Notes: generated from the sequence alone by a model not told the origin. Numbered from the stretch's first letter, positions 51,771 to 61,583 are shown. The stretch: 64,000 bases of DNA from VXNJ01 sp009840625 (GCA_965207915.1 OZ242304.1:1488001-1552000), one strand, 5' to 3'. Made by a program: numbers and translations.

Positions 51771-52837
51771 ATGTCCTGCTTCAGAGATGTGGCGACACAT
51801 CCGGCTGCTTCTCAGGCATAGATTCTGCCCTTGCCGATGACTTCCTCGGGGGTACGTCCGCGGTTCCATCTGCCGGTGTGGGCCCGATCGCGGTTGTAGA
51901 AGCGCAGGTACCGGTTCAGCTCCCGCCGCAGCCCGGTCTGCTTGGGCACCAGGTAGCGGGCGAAGGCCGGCTTCCAGCACTCCTCCAGGATCGTTCCCTG
52001 GACCCGCTCCACGCAGCCGTTGGTCTGCGGCCGCCCGGCATGGATGAACTTCTGCCGGCCGCCCAGGCTGGCTACGGTCCGCCCGAACTGCCTGGCCCGG
52101 AACTCGGAGCCGTTGTCGGTCATCGCGTTCTCCAGCTTCCAGCCGCGGGCAGATAGGTCCCTGGCGACTCTGCGGGCCAGCCGCGACGTCCACCTGGCGG
52201 CGGGATTGCGGGGACTGGTGTGCAGCTCGGCCCAGACGAAGGAGGAGGCCACGTCGATCGCCGTGTACTGCCATAAGGTCCCGCGGCTGCCGGAGAGCCT
52301 TCCGATATGGAAGCAGTCAAGCTGCACCAGCTGCCCGGGACGGTCGGCCTGCAGGTGGCGCTCGGGCCGCGGAGCCTCTCGCTCCGGCGCGGGCGGGGCG
52401 GCATAGCCGGCCACCAACGCCAGACGCTTGGCGCGGGTATTGAGCCCGTGGCGCTTCAGCACCCGCCAGATGCCCGACGGGGAGACTTTGATCCCGCCCC
52501 ACTTGGGGCGCTGAAGTTCGGCGGCGACCCGGGCCGGTCCGAGACCGGGGCTGCCGATCGCAAAGGCCAGGATGCGCTGCTCGATAAGCGGCGAGATCGA
52601 GTTCGGCATCTGCGGCCGGCGCCGTTCCCGGGGTCGCAGGATGCCGAGACCGTAGCGGTCGGCCTGGGCCCTCCAGCGGTAGTAGGTGGAGTGGTGGATG
52701 CCCATCGCCCGGCAGGCGGCGCGGACGCTGCCGATTTCTGAGGCCAGCGCCAATGTGCGCAGGCGGTAGCGGTAAATTGAGTCCTCGGGGGTCATGGCAG
52801 GAATCTTTCGCTGCGAGTGGTATCACAGCAGGATGCC
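51771..52837. mobile_element. IS481-like insertion sequence, approximate ends
   Basis: The transposase is flanked by candidate ends with a shared TCCTGCT core in inverted orientation: TGTCCTGCTTCAGAGATG at about 51772 and the reverse complement of 52818-52837, GGCATCCTGCTGTGATACCA. The match is short and no target duplication was seen, so the limits are estimates. Confidence 0.45.
51812..52795 (-). CDS. IS481-family transposase
   Basis: A 327-residue DDE transposase of the IS481 (IS3-related) type. The N-terminal helix-turn-helix is VRAACRAMGIHHSTYYRWRA. The integrase core has the first Asp in QLDCFHIG, the second in ENAMTDNGSEFRARQF and the Glu in TNGCVERVQGTILEECW. The C-terminal RFYNRDRAHTGRW is typical of the group. 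The frame is intact, so it may be active. It lies between trkA and a dehydrogenase gene without breaking either. Confidence 0.9.
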   Translation of the reverse strand: MTPEDSIYRYRLRTLALASEIGSVRAACRAMGIHHSTYYRWRAQADRYGLGILRPRERRRPQMPNSISPLIEQRILAFAIGSPGLGPARVAAELQRPKWGGIKVSPSGIWRVLKRHGLNTRAKRLALVAGYAAPPAPEREAPRPERHLQADRPGQLVQLDCFHIGRLSGSRGTLWQYTAIDVASSFVWAELHTSPRNPAARWTSRLARRVARDLSARGWKLENAMTDNGSEFRARQFGRTVASLGGRQKFIHAGRPQTNGCVERVQGTILEECWKPAFARYLVPKQTGLRRELNRYLRFYNRDRAHTGRWNRGRTPEEVIGKGRIYA

Positions 52838-53013
52838 TTAAATGACCCCTAAGTAATCAGGTGCTCACCCGTCGCAGGTACTCGGAAATAGGACAGCCTA
52901 AAACGCGGGTTCGGCGCCGCCGACCGGCGCGCCAAGAGCGCAAACTGACAGGTGCCGAACAAAAGTTGGCGGCGCGGATTTTTGCTCCCGCGCGGCCGGA
53001 AAGGCTGAAGCGA

Positions 53014-53898
53014 ATGCGGGTTGGATTTGTGGGGCTGGGCCTGATGGGGCTGGCCATGGCCCGGAACGTGATCAAAGGCGGGCACTCCGTGTCCGGCTAC
53101 GATCTGCAGGGGCCGGCCCTGGAGGCTTTGGCCGAGGCCGGGGGCAGCGCCGCGCCCACGCCGGCGGCGGTCGGCGAACGTTCGCAGATCGTGGTAGTAA
53201 TGGTGCCCAATGACGCCGACGTGCGTGAAGCGGTGCTGGGCGAGCATGGCATCAGCGCCGGACTGGCTGCCGGGGACATGGTCCTGGTGATGAGCACAAT
53301 CTCGCCGGGCTGCACCATCGAGGTCGGCGCGCGGGTCCAGGGCCGCGGGCAACGCTACCTGGAAGCCCCGGTCACGCGCTCCACGCAGCACGCCGTGGAC
53401 GGCGAACTGGGGATCCTGGCCGGCGGGTCGGCCGAGGATCTTGGCACCGCGCGCGAGGTCCTGGAGCTGATGGGCAGCGACATCACCCACTGCGGGCCGG
53501 TTGGCACCGGTGCGGCGATGAAGCTGGTCAACAACATGTTGGCCGGATCAATTTCGGCCTGCGTGCAGGAGGCAATGGTTCTGGGCGCCAAGGCCGGGCT
53601 GACGCAGGAGACCATGCAGGGAGTGCTGCGCGGCACGGCCGCGGACTGCGCGGGCCTGCGAACCATCGAGCGCAACGTGGCCGCCGGCCGAGTGTTCAGA
53701 CCGGGGTTCAAGGTCGCCCTGCAGCACAAGGACATGCGACTGGCCACGACCTGGGCTTCCGAGATCGGCGCGATCACGCCGATGGGTTCGACCACCCACC
53801 AGCTGCTGGGGCTGGCGATGGCGGCGGGCTACGCCGACCTGGACTCCGGCGCAAGTCTGCGGGTTTTTGAGCAGGCGGCGGGCACGCAATTGTCCTGA
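53014..53898 (+). CDS. 3-hydroxyisobutyrate dehydrogenase-like beta-hydroxyacid dehydrogenase
   Basis: A 294-residue NAD(P)-dependent beta-hydroxyacid dehydrogenase. The dinucleotide motif is MRVGFVGLGLMGLAMARNV. The substrate loop EAPVTRSTQHAVDGELGILAGG and the catalytic Lys region GTGAAMKLVNNML are typical. It may reduce a semialdehyde such as tartronate or methylmalonate semialdehyde; specificity is unknown. The chosen ATG 53014 places the Rossmann motif at the start; the frame extends back to 52861 without a motif. Confidence 0.9.
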   Translation: MRVGFVGLGLMGLAMARNVIKGGHSVSGYDLQGPALEALAEAGGSAAPTPAAVGERSQIVVVMVPNDADVREAVLGEHGISAGLAAGDMVLVMSTISPGCTIEVGARVQGRGQRYLEAPVTRSTQHAVDGELGILAGGSAEDLGTAREVLELMGSDITHCGPVGTGAAMKLVNNMLAGSISACVQEAMVLGAKAGLTQETMQGVLRGTAADCAGLRTIERNVAAGRVFRPGFKVALQHKDMRLATTWASEIGAITPMGSTTHQLLGLAMAAGYADLDSGASLRVFEQAAGTQLS

Positions 53899-53946
53899 GC
53901 CGCATGTCCGACCCAACAAGATGTGGCGGCTGCTCATTAGAATGAG

Positions 53947-54357
53947 GTGCTAGCACTACATATTGGGGGTCGTGGTGGCGCGTTGGCCATCCGCCCCCGC
54001 CACTCGGACGGGCCCGTGATCGGCGGAACGGTTCGGCTGCTGGGTATTACCCACCAGACCCTGGACCATCGGGAATTTGAGATCGAGGCGTGCGCGATGC
54101 ACGACTCGGGCGGCAACTACGACCTGATGGTCTTCGACATTTGCCGCGTCCTGCCCTCGCAGCGCCGCCACTTCTCGCTCGGGGTCGGTTTTCCCAAAAC
54201 CTTCCTGCCGCCCAGCGAAGAGCTGCTGGACATCCTGATGCAGTCGGCGTTGTTGCAGGTGAGACGGCAACTGGACCGGGGCTGCGAGGAAGAGGACCGC
54301 GTGTTCGAACCGTTCAATTACGGCCTGGCGCCCAAGCCGGCGCCCTGGGGCTCCTAG
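53947..54357 (+). CDS. hypothetical protein
   Basis: A 136-residue frame with no family I recognise. It has a mixed alpha/beta look with ITHQTLDHREFEIEACAMHD and VFDICRVLPSQRRHFSLGVG, and a Pro-rich end (YGLAPKPAPWGS). The true start may be a GTG near 54016. No signal peptide or membrane segment. Its neighbours are a dehydrogenase and a small coiled protein on the same strand. Confidence 0.5.
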   Translation: MLALHIGGRGGALAIRPRHSDGPVIGGTVRLLGITHQTLDHREFEIEACAMHDSGGNYDLMVFDICRVLPSQRRHFSLGVGFPKTFLPPSEELLDILMQSALLQVRRQLDRGCEEEDRVFEPFNYGLAPKPAPWGS

Positions 54358-54463
54358 ACCGGCCCGAATCCCCCGGCCCGGCTCCTGGCCGGCGCCTCGA
54401 AGTGCTTATGGTTGGGTAGTTCGTTCAAGCAACTGGCAACGACCCACGGAGAGGCGGCCGGCG

Positions 54464-54751
54464 ATGGTTACTGATCAGTTCGAATTCTTCTTTGACGTGG
54501 TGGAGCAGAAGCGCGCCGGCGTGGCGTCGCGCCGAGAAACCGAACGCGAACGCGAGCGCGAACAGCTGGCAGCCTGGTTCGAATTCATGGCCATGGGTCA
54601 TCCCGAGGCCACCGAGGAAGACCGCCAGGCGGCTCGCGATCGCCTGCAGGCGGCCGAGGAAAGTCTGATTCAGGCGCGCGCCGATGTAGCCGAAGCCGGG
54701 CGGCGGCTGGTGATTTTTGAAGATTATTTGCGGCAATGTTCGCCCGCCTGA
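54464..54751 (+). CDS. small coiled-coil protein
   Basis: A 95-residue protein with a strongly charged helix (RRETEREREREQLAAWFEF and RQAARDRLQAAEESLIQARA). No family recognised. It has an ATG and an upstream AGGCGGCC-type purine-poor site, so expression is not certain. It precedes the iron transporter operon by about 130 nt. Confidence 0.55.
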   Translation: MVTDQFEFFFDVVEQKRAGVASRRETEREREREQLAAWFEFMAMGHPEATEEDRQAARDRLQAAEESLIQARADVAEAGRRLVIFEDYLRQCSPA

Positions 54752-54878
54752 GCGAATAAAAAGAAAAAATAGGTTCCAACCTGTTAAATTAACTGCGTGC
54801 CCTGACGAGGACCGGGCCTGATCCGGCCAAAAGCCGCGGGGCCACCTAAGGCAGTCGAACAGGATCAAAGGAATCCCG

Positions 54879-56018
54879 ATGCGACTAGTGAACCGCCGCC
54901 GCATTTTGGCGGCCGCGCTCGGCGGAGGCTCGGCGGCGCTGTTCTGGGCCTGCGGCGAGGAGGCGGTCGCCCCCGCGCCGGCACCCACTCCTCCGCCGGC
55001 TTCCACCCCGGTTCCGGACGTCGCGCCGGCGTCGAATCCGGAGCCGGCGGTAGCGGAAGCCCCCGGCCCGGCGCCCGAGCCGGCCCCGGTGCAACAGTCG
55101 CTGCTGCTTTATTCGGGTCGGAATGAAGACCTGGTCGCTCCGCTGATCGAACAGGCGCAGGCCGAACTGGGCTTGGAGATCGGCGTCCGCTACGGGTCTT
55201 CGGCCGGTCAGGCGGCGGCAATCCTGGAGGAGGGCGATTCCAGCCCAGCCGACGTTTTCTACTCCCAGGATGCCGGTTCGATCGGGGCCCTTCAGAAAGC
55301 CGGCCGCCTTTCGGATCTGCCGCAAACGGTGCTGGACCTTGTCGACCCGCGGTTTCGTTCCCGGGATGGTCAGTGGGTCGGGATATCGGGTCGTGCGCGC
55401 GTTTTCGTTTACAACACCGAACTGATCGCGGCCGACGAATTGCCCCAATCGGTAACCGAGTTGACCGAATCCTCCTGGGAGGGTCGGACCGGTTGGGCTC
55501 CCGGCAACGGATCGTTTCAGGCGTTTGTTTCGGCAATGCGCGAACTGCACGGCGACGATGCCACTATCGAGTGGCTCAGGGGAATGGATGCCAACGATAC
55601 CCGCGTGTACCCGAAGAACACGCCGATAGTCGAAGCCACCTGCCTGGGAGAAATCGACGGTGGTCTGGTCAACCACTACTACCTGCTGCGACGACTGGCC
55701 CAGGAACCCGATCTGCCGTGCGCAAATCATTTCTTTGCCGACGGTGACGTCGGTAACCTGATAAACGTGTCCAGCGCCGGCATCGTCAAATCGTCGCAAT
55801 CGCCGGGTGCTGCCGCAGCTCTTATCGGCTTCCTACTCTCGGCTCCGGCGCAATCGTATTTCCGTGACAAGACGTTTGAATACCCGCTCGCGGCCGGGAT
55901 TGAACCGGATGCGGCACTGCCGCCGTTGGAAACGGTGCAGGGACCCGATTTCGATCTCGGCGACATGGACGACCTCGACGGCACCCTGGCCCTGCTCGAA
56001 TCGGCGGGCCTGTTCTGA
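54879..56018 (+). CDS. Fe3+-type ABC transporter substrate-binding lipoprotein
   Basis: A 379-residue extracytoplasmic binding protein. The N-terminus (MRLVNRRRILAAALGGGSAA) ends in a lipobox LFWAC, giving a lipidated Cys. A Pro/Ala-rich linker follows, then a FbpA/AfuA-like fold starting LLLYSGRNEDLVAPLIEQAQ, with ADVFYSQDAGSIGALQKAGR and LVNHYYLLRRLAQEPD, where the Tyr pair of ferric-binding proteins lies. The permease starts 28 nt later and the ATPase overlaps it. Confidence 0.92.
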   Translation: MRLVNRRRILAAALGGGSAALFWACGEEAVAPAPAPTPPPASTPVPDVAPASNPEPAVAEAPGPAPEPAPVQQSLLLYSGRNEDLVAPLIEQAQAELGLEIGVRYGSSAGQAAAILEEGDSSPADVFYSQDAGSIGALQKAGRLSDLPQTVLDLVDPRFRSRDGQWVGISGRARVFVYNTELIAADELPQSVTELTESSWEGRTGWAPGNGSFQAFVSAMRELHGDDATIEWLRGMDANDTRVYPKNTPIVEATCLGEIDGGLVNHYYLLRRLAQEPDLPCANHFFADGDVGNLINVSSAGIVKSSQSPGAAAALIGFLLSAPAQSYFRDKTFEYPLAAGIEPDAALPPLETVQGPDFDLGDMDDLDGTLALLESAGLF

Positions 56019-56046
56019 ACGCCTGAACGCGGGCAGGCAATAGAGT

Positions 56047-57612
56047 TTGCTGGCCCGCGGTCTGAACCTGGCCGGCCGTCTGCCGCTACTGCTGTTGACG
56101 GCATTGTTCGCCATCCCGTTGGGATACCTATTGCTGCGGGCTTTGGGCGGATTCGAAGCCGGCCGGGCGTTGTTGCGGCTGCGAACTCTGGAATTGATCG
56201 CCGACACCGCTCTGCTGGCGGTGTTGGTAACGGTCCTGTCGGGAGTCATCGGTATCGCACTGGCCTGGCTGGTCGCGCGGGCAGACGTCCGGTATGCGCG
56301 GATTTGGCTGTTGGTGCTGGCGACCCCGATCGTCATTCCCAGCTACGTGAGCGCGTTTGCCCTGATTGCGTTGTTTTCACCGCGCGGCCTGATCGCCGAC
56401 CCGCTGACCGTGCTCCTGGGCCTGGAGCGCCTGCCCCCGGTGGCCGGCCTGCCGGCGACGGTATTTGCGATGACGACGATCTGTTACCCGTACGTGCTGC
56501 TGCCGACGGTGGCGGCCCTGCACCGCACCAATTTCCAGCTCGAGGAAGCCGCCCGCGTGCTCGGCAAGGGTCGGACGGAGACGCTGCGGCGAATCCTGTT
56601 TCCACTGGTGGCCCCCAGCGCGGCCGCCGGGGCTCTGATCGTGTCCCTCTACTCGATCAGTGATTTCGGCGCCGTTTCGCTGCTCGATTACGATGCCATC
56701 AGCAGCGCAATCTACGCCCGCTATGAGTACTCGCTGGATCGCTCGGCCGCGGCCTGGTTCTCGCTGCTGCTGGCCGCCGGCGCGCTCGGGTTGGTGCTGC
56801 TTGAGCTCTGGGTTCGGAACCGACGGCCGGTCGGGTGGGACGCTGCCGCGACTCTGCGGCGCCCGGCCCCGGTGCCGCTGGGCGCATGGACGCTGCCGGC
56901 CTACGTTTTCATGTCGCTGATCGTGCTCTCGTCACTGGTCTTGCCCCTGAGCATGCTCGGCTACTGGACGGTCCAGGGATTCCGCGACGGGTTGGATGCC
57001 GCCGAACTGGGCCGGCAGGCCGGCGGCACCATCGCCGTGGCGCTGGCGGCCGGCGGCATCTGTGCCCTGCTGGCGGCGCCGATGTCCTGGCTGCGGTTGC
57101 GCCGCCCCGGGTTCCTGATAAGGGTCGTTGGATCCCTCGCGGCGGTAAATTACGCCATTCCGGGAATCGCGCTAGGCCTGTCACTAGTGCTCCTGGCCAG
57201 CCGCTGGACGCCATGGATCTATCAGTCGCTCGTGCTGCTGGTTTTCGCATACTGCCTGTACAGCCTGCCGCTCGCGCTGGGCGCGGTCCGATCCAGTCTG
57301 GCCCAGGTCGGCGGACAGCTCGAGGAAGCGGCCCGGGTCTTGGGTAAGTCCCTGCCGATCGCGCTTTGGAGGGTCACCCTGCCGCTGGTCAGGCCCGGCC
57401 TGTTGGCCGGTGCCGGCCTGGTGTTTCTGACCACCGCCAAGGAGTTGCCGATCACGTTGCTCCTGCGCCCGACCGGATTCGATACGCTGGCGATCGAGGT
57501 CTGGACGTCGGTGGAATCCGGCTACCTGGGCGCGGCGGGGCAGGCCGGACTTCTGTTGGTGATCCTGGCTCTGCCGCAAATTGGGCTGGTGCTGGCCGGG
57601 GTTCGCAGATGA
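56047..57612 (+). CDS. Fe3+-type ABC transporter permease
   Basis: A 521-residue fused double permease with two homologous halves of about six membrane segments each. Each half has an EAA loop: EEAARVLGKGRTETLRRILF in the first and EEAARVLGKSLPIALWRVTL in the second, where the ATPase docks. This FbpB/SfuB-like arrangement is typical of ferric iron importers. The start is a TTG; its stop overlaps the ATPase start by 4 nt (ATGA). Confidence 0.92.
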   Translation: MLARGLNLAGRLPLLLLTALFAIPLGYLLLRALGGFEAGRALLRLRTLELIADTALLAVLVTVLSGVIGIALAWLVARADVRYARIWLLVLATPIVIPSYVSAFALIALFSPRGLIADPLTVLLGLERLPPVAGLPATVFAMTTICYPYVLLPTVAALHRTNFQLEEAARVLGKGRTETLRRILFPLVAPSAAAGALIVSLYSISDFGAVSLLDYDAISSAIYARYEYSLDRSAAAWFSLLLAAGALGLVLLELWVRNRRPVGWDAAATLRRPAPVPLGAWTLPAYVFMSLIVLSSLVLPLSMLGYWTVQGFRDGLDAAELGRQAGGTIAVALAAGGICALLAAPMSWLRLRRPGFLIRVVGSLAAVNYAIPGIALGLSLVLLASRWTPWIYQSLVLLVFAYCLYSLPLALGAVRSSLAQVGGQLEEAARVLGKSLPIALWRVTLPLVRPGLLAGAGLVFLTTAKELPITLLLRPTGFDTLAIEVWTSVESGYLGAAGQAGLLLVILALPQIGLVLAGVRR

Positions 57613-58628
57613 ATAACGCCAGCGTTGTGGCCCGCGGCCTGCGCAAGGCCTTTGGCGACGTAAAGGTAATCCAGGGCGTAGACCTGACTCTGGCGCCCGG
57701 CGATACGCTTTCGATCATGGGGCCGTCCGGGTGCGGAAAGACGACCCTGCTGCGCCTGCTGGCGGGCCTTGAGCGCCCCGATCAAGGAACGATCGAGGTG
57801 TCCGGCCGGCCGGTCGCCGGGCCCGGTCTCAACGTTGCCCCGGAACGGCGGGGGGTGGTCCTGGTTTTCCAGGATCTAGCGCTGTTCCCGCACATGACCG
57901 TCGCCCAGAACATCGCCTTCGGCCTGCGCCGGGGCACAACGCTCAACGTCGACGAATTGACTGAGCGGGTCTTCCTCACGGGGCTGGGCCACAGGTTCCC
58001 ACATGAACTCTCCGGCGGCCAGCGCCAACGGGCCGCCATAGCGCGGGCCCTGGCGTGCGAGCCCGAGCTGGTCCTTTTGGACGAGCCTTTCGCAAACCTC
58101 GACGTGTTCCTGCGCTCGCGGATTCGCGGGCAGGTGCGCGACATACTGGCCGACGCCGGCGTTGCCAGCCTTTTGATGACCCACGATCTCGGCGACGCGC
58201 TCGGATTTTCCGGCAAGCTGGGCGTGATGATCCGCGGCCGGCTGGTCCAATCCGGCTCGCCCAGCCACCTCTACCAGAATCCGCTGACCCCGGAGGTAGC
58301 CGGCCTGCTGGGAAGCATCAACCTGGTTCCGGCGACCGCCCACGGGCGTCTGGCCGAGTGCGAGATTGGCCAGATAGCGCTCGGTACGGAATGCCACGGA
58401 AGAGTGCTGCTGGCGTTGCGGCCAGAGTCATTGGTAGCCGGTGCCGAACCGCTGGGGCCGGCCCGGGTCGTGGAGACCGAGTTTGGTGGCGACCATACGC
58501 TGGTGCGGGTGCAACTGCGCTCGGGCAGAACGCTCTCCGTCTGGGCGCAACCCGGATCCCGGCTGGAGCCCGGATCAAGCGTGGCCCTTTCGGTACGGGG
58601 AACGGCGACGGCCTTCCCGCTGGTCTAA
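57609..58628 (+). CDS. Fe3+-type ABC transporter ATP-binding protein
   Basis: A 339-residue ATPase. Walker A is MGPSGCGKTTLLRLLAGL, the Q-loop is VFQDLALFPHMTVAQN, the signature is LSGGQRQRAAIARALA and Walker B is LVLLDEPFANLD, with the H-loop MTHDLGDAL. A C-terminal TOBE-like domain (about 270-335) is present. ATG 57609 overlaps the permease stop, completing an SBP-permease-ATPase operon. Confidence 0.95.
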   Translation: MNNASVVARGLRKAFGDVKVIQGVDLTLAPGDTLSIMGPSGCGKTTLLRLLAGLERPDQGTIEVSGRPVAGPGLNVAPERRGVVLVFQDLALFPHMTVAQNIAFGLRRGTTLNVDELTERVFLTGLGHRFPHELSGGQRQRAAIARALACEPELVLLDEPFANLDVFLRSRIRGQVRDILADAGVASLLMTHDLGDALGFSGKLGVMIRGRLVQSGSPSHLYQNPLTPEVAGLLGSINLVPATAHGRLAECEIGQIALGTECHGRVLLALRPESLVAGAEPLGPARVVETEFGGDHTLVRVQLRSGRTLSVWAQPGSRLEPGSSVALSVRGTATAFPLV

Positions 58629-58646
58629 GCCCCCGGCCGGACTTAC

Positions 58647-60086
58647 CTAAACCCCGGCCGCCTGGCGACCCTGGGCCAGCAGCGCCGCAAGGTCATCCTG
58701 CGAAGGCGCCTCGCCATAAACGCGCAATAGAGGCTCGGTACCGGAGAAGCGGATCAAGACCCAGGAGCCGTCCGCGAGAACGTGCTTGTATCCGTCTTCG
58801 GAAAGCCTTGCTACGACCTGCTGCCCGATCAGGTGTCCGGGCTGCCAGTTTTGGACGCGGTCCAGGATCCGGGACCGCGCGGAGGCGTCGAACTGCAGAT
58901 CGTTGCGGGCGTAGTGGTAGCGTCGTCCGAGCTCTTCGAATAGCTGTTCGACCAGCTCGCTCGGCCGGGCCGAGCGGCGGCGCATGAGCTGTAGAAAGGC
59001 CAGCCCCGAGAACATGCCGTCGCGTTCGGGCATGTGCCGCGCGAAAACGTATCCGCCGCTCTCTTCCCCGCCCAGGGCGGCGCCAACCTCCAGCATCTTG
59101 GGAGCGACGAACTTCATCCCCACGCCGGTCTCGTACACCGGCTGGCGGTACCTGTTGCCCAGGGCGTCCAGCATCGCCGATGTGGTCAGCGTGCGCACCA
59201 CCGGGCCGGCGGTCAGCGGATCGGTGAGAACTCCCCAGGCCAGCAGCGACATGACTCGCAGTTGATCTACGAATGCGCCGTTTTCGTCGACGATCCCGAG
59301 GCGGTCGCCGTCACCGTCGTTGAGAATCCCGACCGCGGCCGAATTGCCATTGACCGCGTCCTGGCCGACCCGACAGTGGGGCGGAATCGGCTCCGGTCGG
59401 GACAACCCCGGGAAACGCGGATTGCGTTCACCGCGCACCTCTATCAGTCGGGGATCGACGCCGGCGCGGGCAAATGCGCGCTCCAGGTAGCCGGCACCCG
59501 ACCCAAACATCGAATCGACCACGAACGGGCCTACCTGGGCCAGATCGGCAAGGTCGAAGGCACTCGCCAGCGATTCGAGGTACTCCGGGGCGGGATCGAA
59601 CATTTCGATCCGCGGATCCCGTCCGGCATCCAATTCGGAGACTGCCGAATACTCTCCGGCGCGTTCGGCGATGGCTGTTTCGACCAGCTGCAGCTGCGAA
59701 GGTGGCAACGCCGCGCCGGTCGGATCGCGCAACTTGATTCCGTTGTCGGCGGGCGGGTTGTGCGAAGCGGTCACGATAACCGCCCCGGCCGCCGGCATGA
59801 TTCCGGCGGCATAGGCGATCGCCGGCGTGGGCGCGGGGTCGGCGGTCAACCTGCACGAGATCCCGTTTCCGGCCAGGACGCGGGCCACGCATAGTGCGAA
59901 GTCATCCGATCCAAACCGGTGATCGTAGCCGATGACAACCGGCCGGCGAAGGTCCCAGCGTTCGGCGGCGTAGTCGGCGACCCCCTGGGCCACGCGGGCG
60001 ACGTTGTGGAACGTGAACTCGGCGGCAATCCGGGCGCGCCAGCCGTCGGTTCCGAATTTGATCTGGTCTAGGGCGGGGGCGCTCAC
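58647..60086 (-). CDS. phosphoglucomutase/phosphomannomutase family protein
   Basis: A 479-residue alpha-D-phosphohexomutase with all four domains. The phosphoserine loop is VTASHNPPADNGIK, the metal loop NDGDGDRLG, the sugar-binding loop GGEESGGYVF and the phosphate loop RFSGTEPLLRVYGEA. It starts FGTDGWRARIAAEFT. It interconverts hexose 1- and 6-phosphates for polysaccharide or nucleotide-sugar supply, fitting the epimerase gene just upstream on the same strand. Confidence 0.93.
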   Translation of the reverse strand: MSAPALDQIKFGTDGWRARIAAEFTFHNVARVAQGVADYAAERWDLRRPVVIGYDHRFGSDDFALCVARVLAGNGISCRLTADPAPTPAIAYAAGIMPAAGAVIVTASHNPPADNGIKLRDPTGAALPPSQLQLVETAIAERAGEYSAVSELDAGRDPRIEMFDPAPEYLESLASAFDLADLAQVGPFVVDSMFGSGAGYLERAFARAGVDPRLIEVRGERNPRFPGLSRPEPIPPHCRVGQDAVNGNSAAVGILNDGDGDRLGIVDENGAFVDQLRVMSLLAWGVLTDPLTAGPVVRTLTTSAMLDALGNRYRQPVYETGVGMKFVAPKMLEVGAALGGEESGGYVFARHMPERDGMFSGLAFLQLMRRRSARPSELVEQLFEELGRRYHYARNDLQFDASARSRILDRVQNWQPGHLIGQQVVARLSEDGYKHVLADGSWVLIRFSGTEPLLRVYGEAPSQDDLAALLAQGRQAAGV

Positions 60087-60126
60087 GGGCGACCTTTCCT
60101 CGGGGCTGGATTGAAGGGTTGGGAAC

Positions 60127-61053
60127 TTAGTTCAGGGATCGGTCTGAGCTCGACTGCCCAAGGGCGTCGATCACGCTCCGGCGCAGGTCGATCTTGGGCT
60201 GCCAGCCGCACTCGCGGCGGATGCGCGAATAGTCGCCTTCCAGAAACGGGAGCGCCGACGCGGGATGCTCGGCGCCGGAGTCGACTTCGATCGGTACGCC
60301 GGCCTGGTCGCAGAAGCAAGTTACCAGTTCGGCCATCGGAACCGCATTCCCCGAGCACACGTTGTAGATGCGGCCGGGTCTCCCGCGTTCCACGATCGCA
60401 CGGTAGGCGCGGACGACGTCGCGCACGTCGGTGAGATCGCGCCAGTCGCCCAACGAACCCAGGGCCAGTCGGGGCGGCGCCCGCCCGGTGCTGATAGCAG
60501 CGACCGCGCGCGCCAGCTTTCCGGGCAGGAATTCAGCGCTCTGGCCCGGTCCGAGGTGATTGAAAGCGCGTGCGACGTGGACCTGCAGATCCGCGCCCGG
60601 GCCCCCCAGAACGGCTAGTTCGGCGGCCTGCTTGGTGGCCCCGTAGCAGTCGGCTGGTGCGGCCGGATGACTCTCGGGCAGGGGGCAGTCCGATCGTTCG
60701 ACCGCGCCGTAGACCGCCGCCGAGGAGACGAGCAGCAGGCGCGAACCGGGGCTGTGCCGGGCCACCGAGGCAAGTACGTTCAGTGTCCCCAGCAGGTTGA
60801 CCGTCCAGGCCCGGCGCTGGTCGGAATTGGCTTGCGCGGGAGCGGCGATCGCCGCCAGGTGGTAGGTAATCCGGGGCCGCACCTGTTCGACCGCGGCGTC
60901 GAGGGCGTCGGCGTCGGTGATGTCGCAGCTGATCCACCGGTCGGGGCCGTCCGGCTCGGCCCCCAGCCCCAGGCCAACGACGTCATCGCCCTCCCGGCGG
61001 CAGGCCGCGCTGAGCCAGCGCCCGGCGAATCCGGCCGCGCCGGTGATCAGCAC
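60127..61053 (-). CDS. NAD-dependent epimerase/dehydratase (extended SDR)
   Basis: A 308-residue extended SDR resembling GDP-4-keto-6-deoxymannose reductases. Motif LITGAAGFAGRWLSAACRRE opens the protein, VSSAAVYGAVERSD carries the active Ser region and DCYGATKQAAELAVL the Tyr-Lys pair. The C-terminal RIRRECGWQPKIDLRR is usual for the group. It lies 40 nt upstream of the phosphohexomutase, supporting a nucleotide-sugar pathway. Confidence 0.9.
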   Translation of the reverse strand: MLITGAAGFAGRWLSAACRREGDDVVGLGLGAEPDGPDRWISCDITDADALDAAVEQVRPRITYHLAAIAAPAQANSDQRRAWTVNLLGTLNVLASVARHSPGSRLLLVSSAAVYGAVERSDCPLPESHPAAPADCYGATKQAAELAVLGGPGADLQVHVARAFNHLGPGQSAEFLPGKLARAVAAISTGRAPPRLALGSLGDWRDLTDVRDVVRAYRAIVERGRPGRIYNVCSGNAVPMAELVTCFCDQAGVPIEVDSGAEHPASALPFLEGDYSRIRRECGWQPKIDLRRSVIDALGQSSSDRSLN

Positions 61054-61082
61054 CGGCGCCGTATTCGGAGTGGTGCTGCGGT

Positions 61083-61583
61083 TTATTCGTCCAGGACGAC
61101 GAACTCTGCGGCCACCCAGCCACCGTTGGTCAATTCCAACCAGTTGTAGGTGGTTCCCGACTCCTCATTGCCGGTCAGGGAGATGACCGATCCGTCGGAG
61201 AGGGTTTCCAGGATCTCGTCGCTGAGCGAGGGTCCGGCGCGGACGTTCAGGACCCCGCCGCCGGTCGATATGGTGCCGGTCTGGAGCGGTTCCGGGACTC
61301 CCTCGGTCGGGGTTACCCGCGGCGTCGGCGTCGGGATCACGATCGGCGTCGGCGTCGGCGAGGGCGTGACCGTCACGATTGTGGGCGGCGCCGGCGTGGG
61401 AAGGTTGTCGATCTGGGACTGCAGGTCGCGAACGGTGGCTTCCAGGGCGGCCACGCGGTCCTCGACCAGAACGTCATTGGTTTCGGGCTCGGCCTGGGTC
61501 TCGCAGGCAGACAGCAGGACCGCCGCCATCGCTATGCCCAGCACGACTCCCAGGAGCCGACCGCGCAGTGCAAATTTGAGCAT
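61083..61583 (-). CDS. SH3-domain lipoprotein
   Basis: A 166-residue surface lipoprotein. The signal peptide (KFALRGRLLGVVLGIAMAAV) ends at the lipobox LLSAC, a short coiled coil follows (VEDRVAALEATVRDLQSQI), then a Pro/Thr-rich spacer and a bacterial SH3 domain (VLNVRAGPSLSDEILETLSD ... YNWLELTNGGWV). Such proteins bind cell-wall material. Its ATG overlaps the racemase stop by one base (TGATG). Confidence 0.88.
   Translation of the reverse strand: MLKFALRGRLLGVVLGIAMAAVLLSACETQAEPETNDVLVEDRVAALEATVRDLQSQIDNLPTPAPPTIVTVTPSPTPTPIVIPTPTPRVTPTEGVPEPLQTGTISTGGGVLNVRAGPSLSDEILETLSDGSVISLTGNEESGTTYNWLELTNGGWVAAEFVVLDE

Noticed and set aside
51771..52837. Target duplication for the IS481-like element
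   Set aside because: No matching direct repeat could be seen at the estimated ends.
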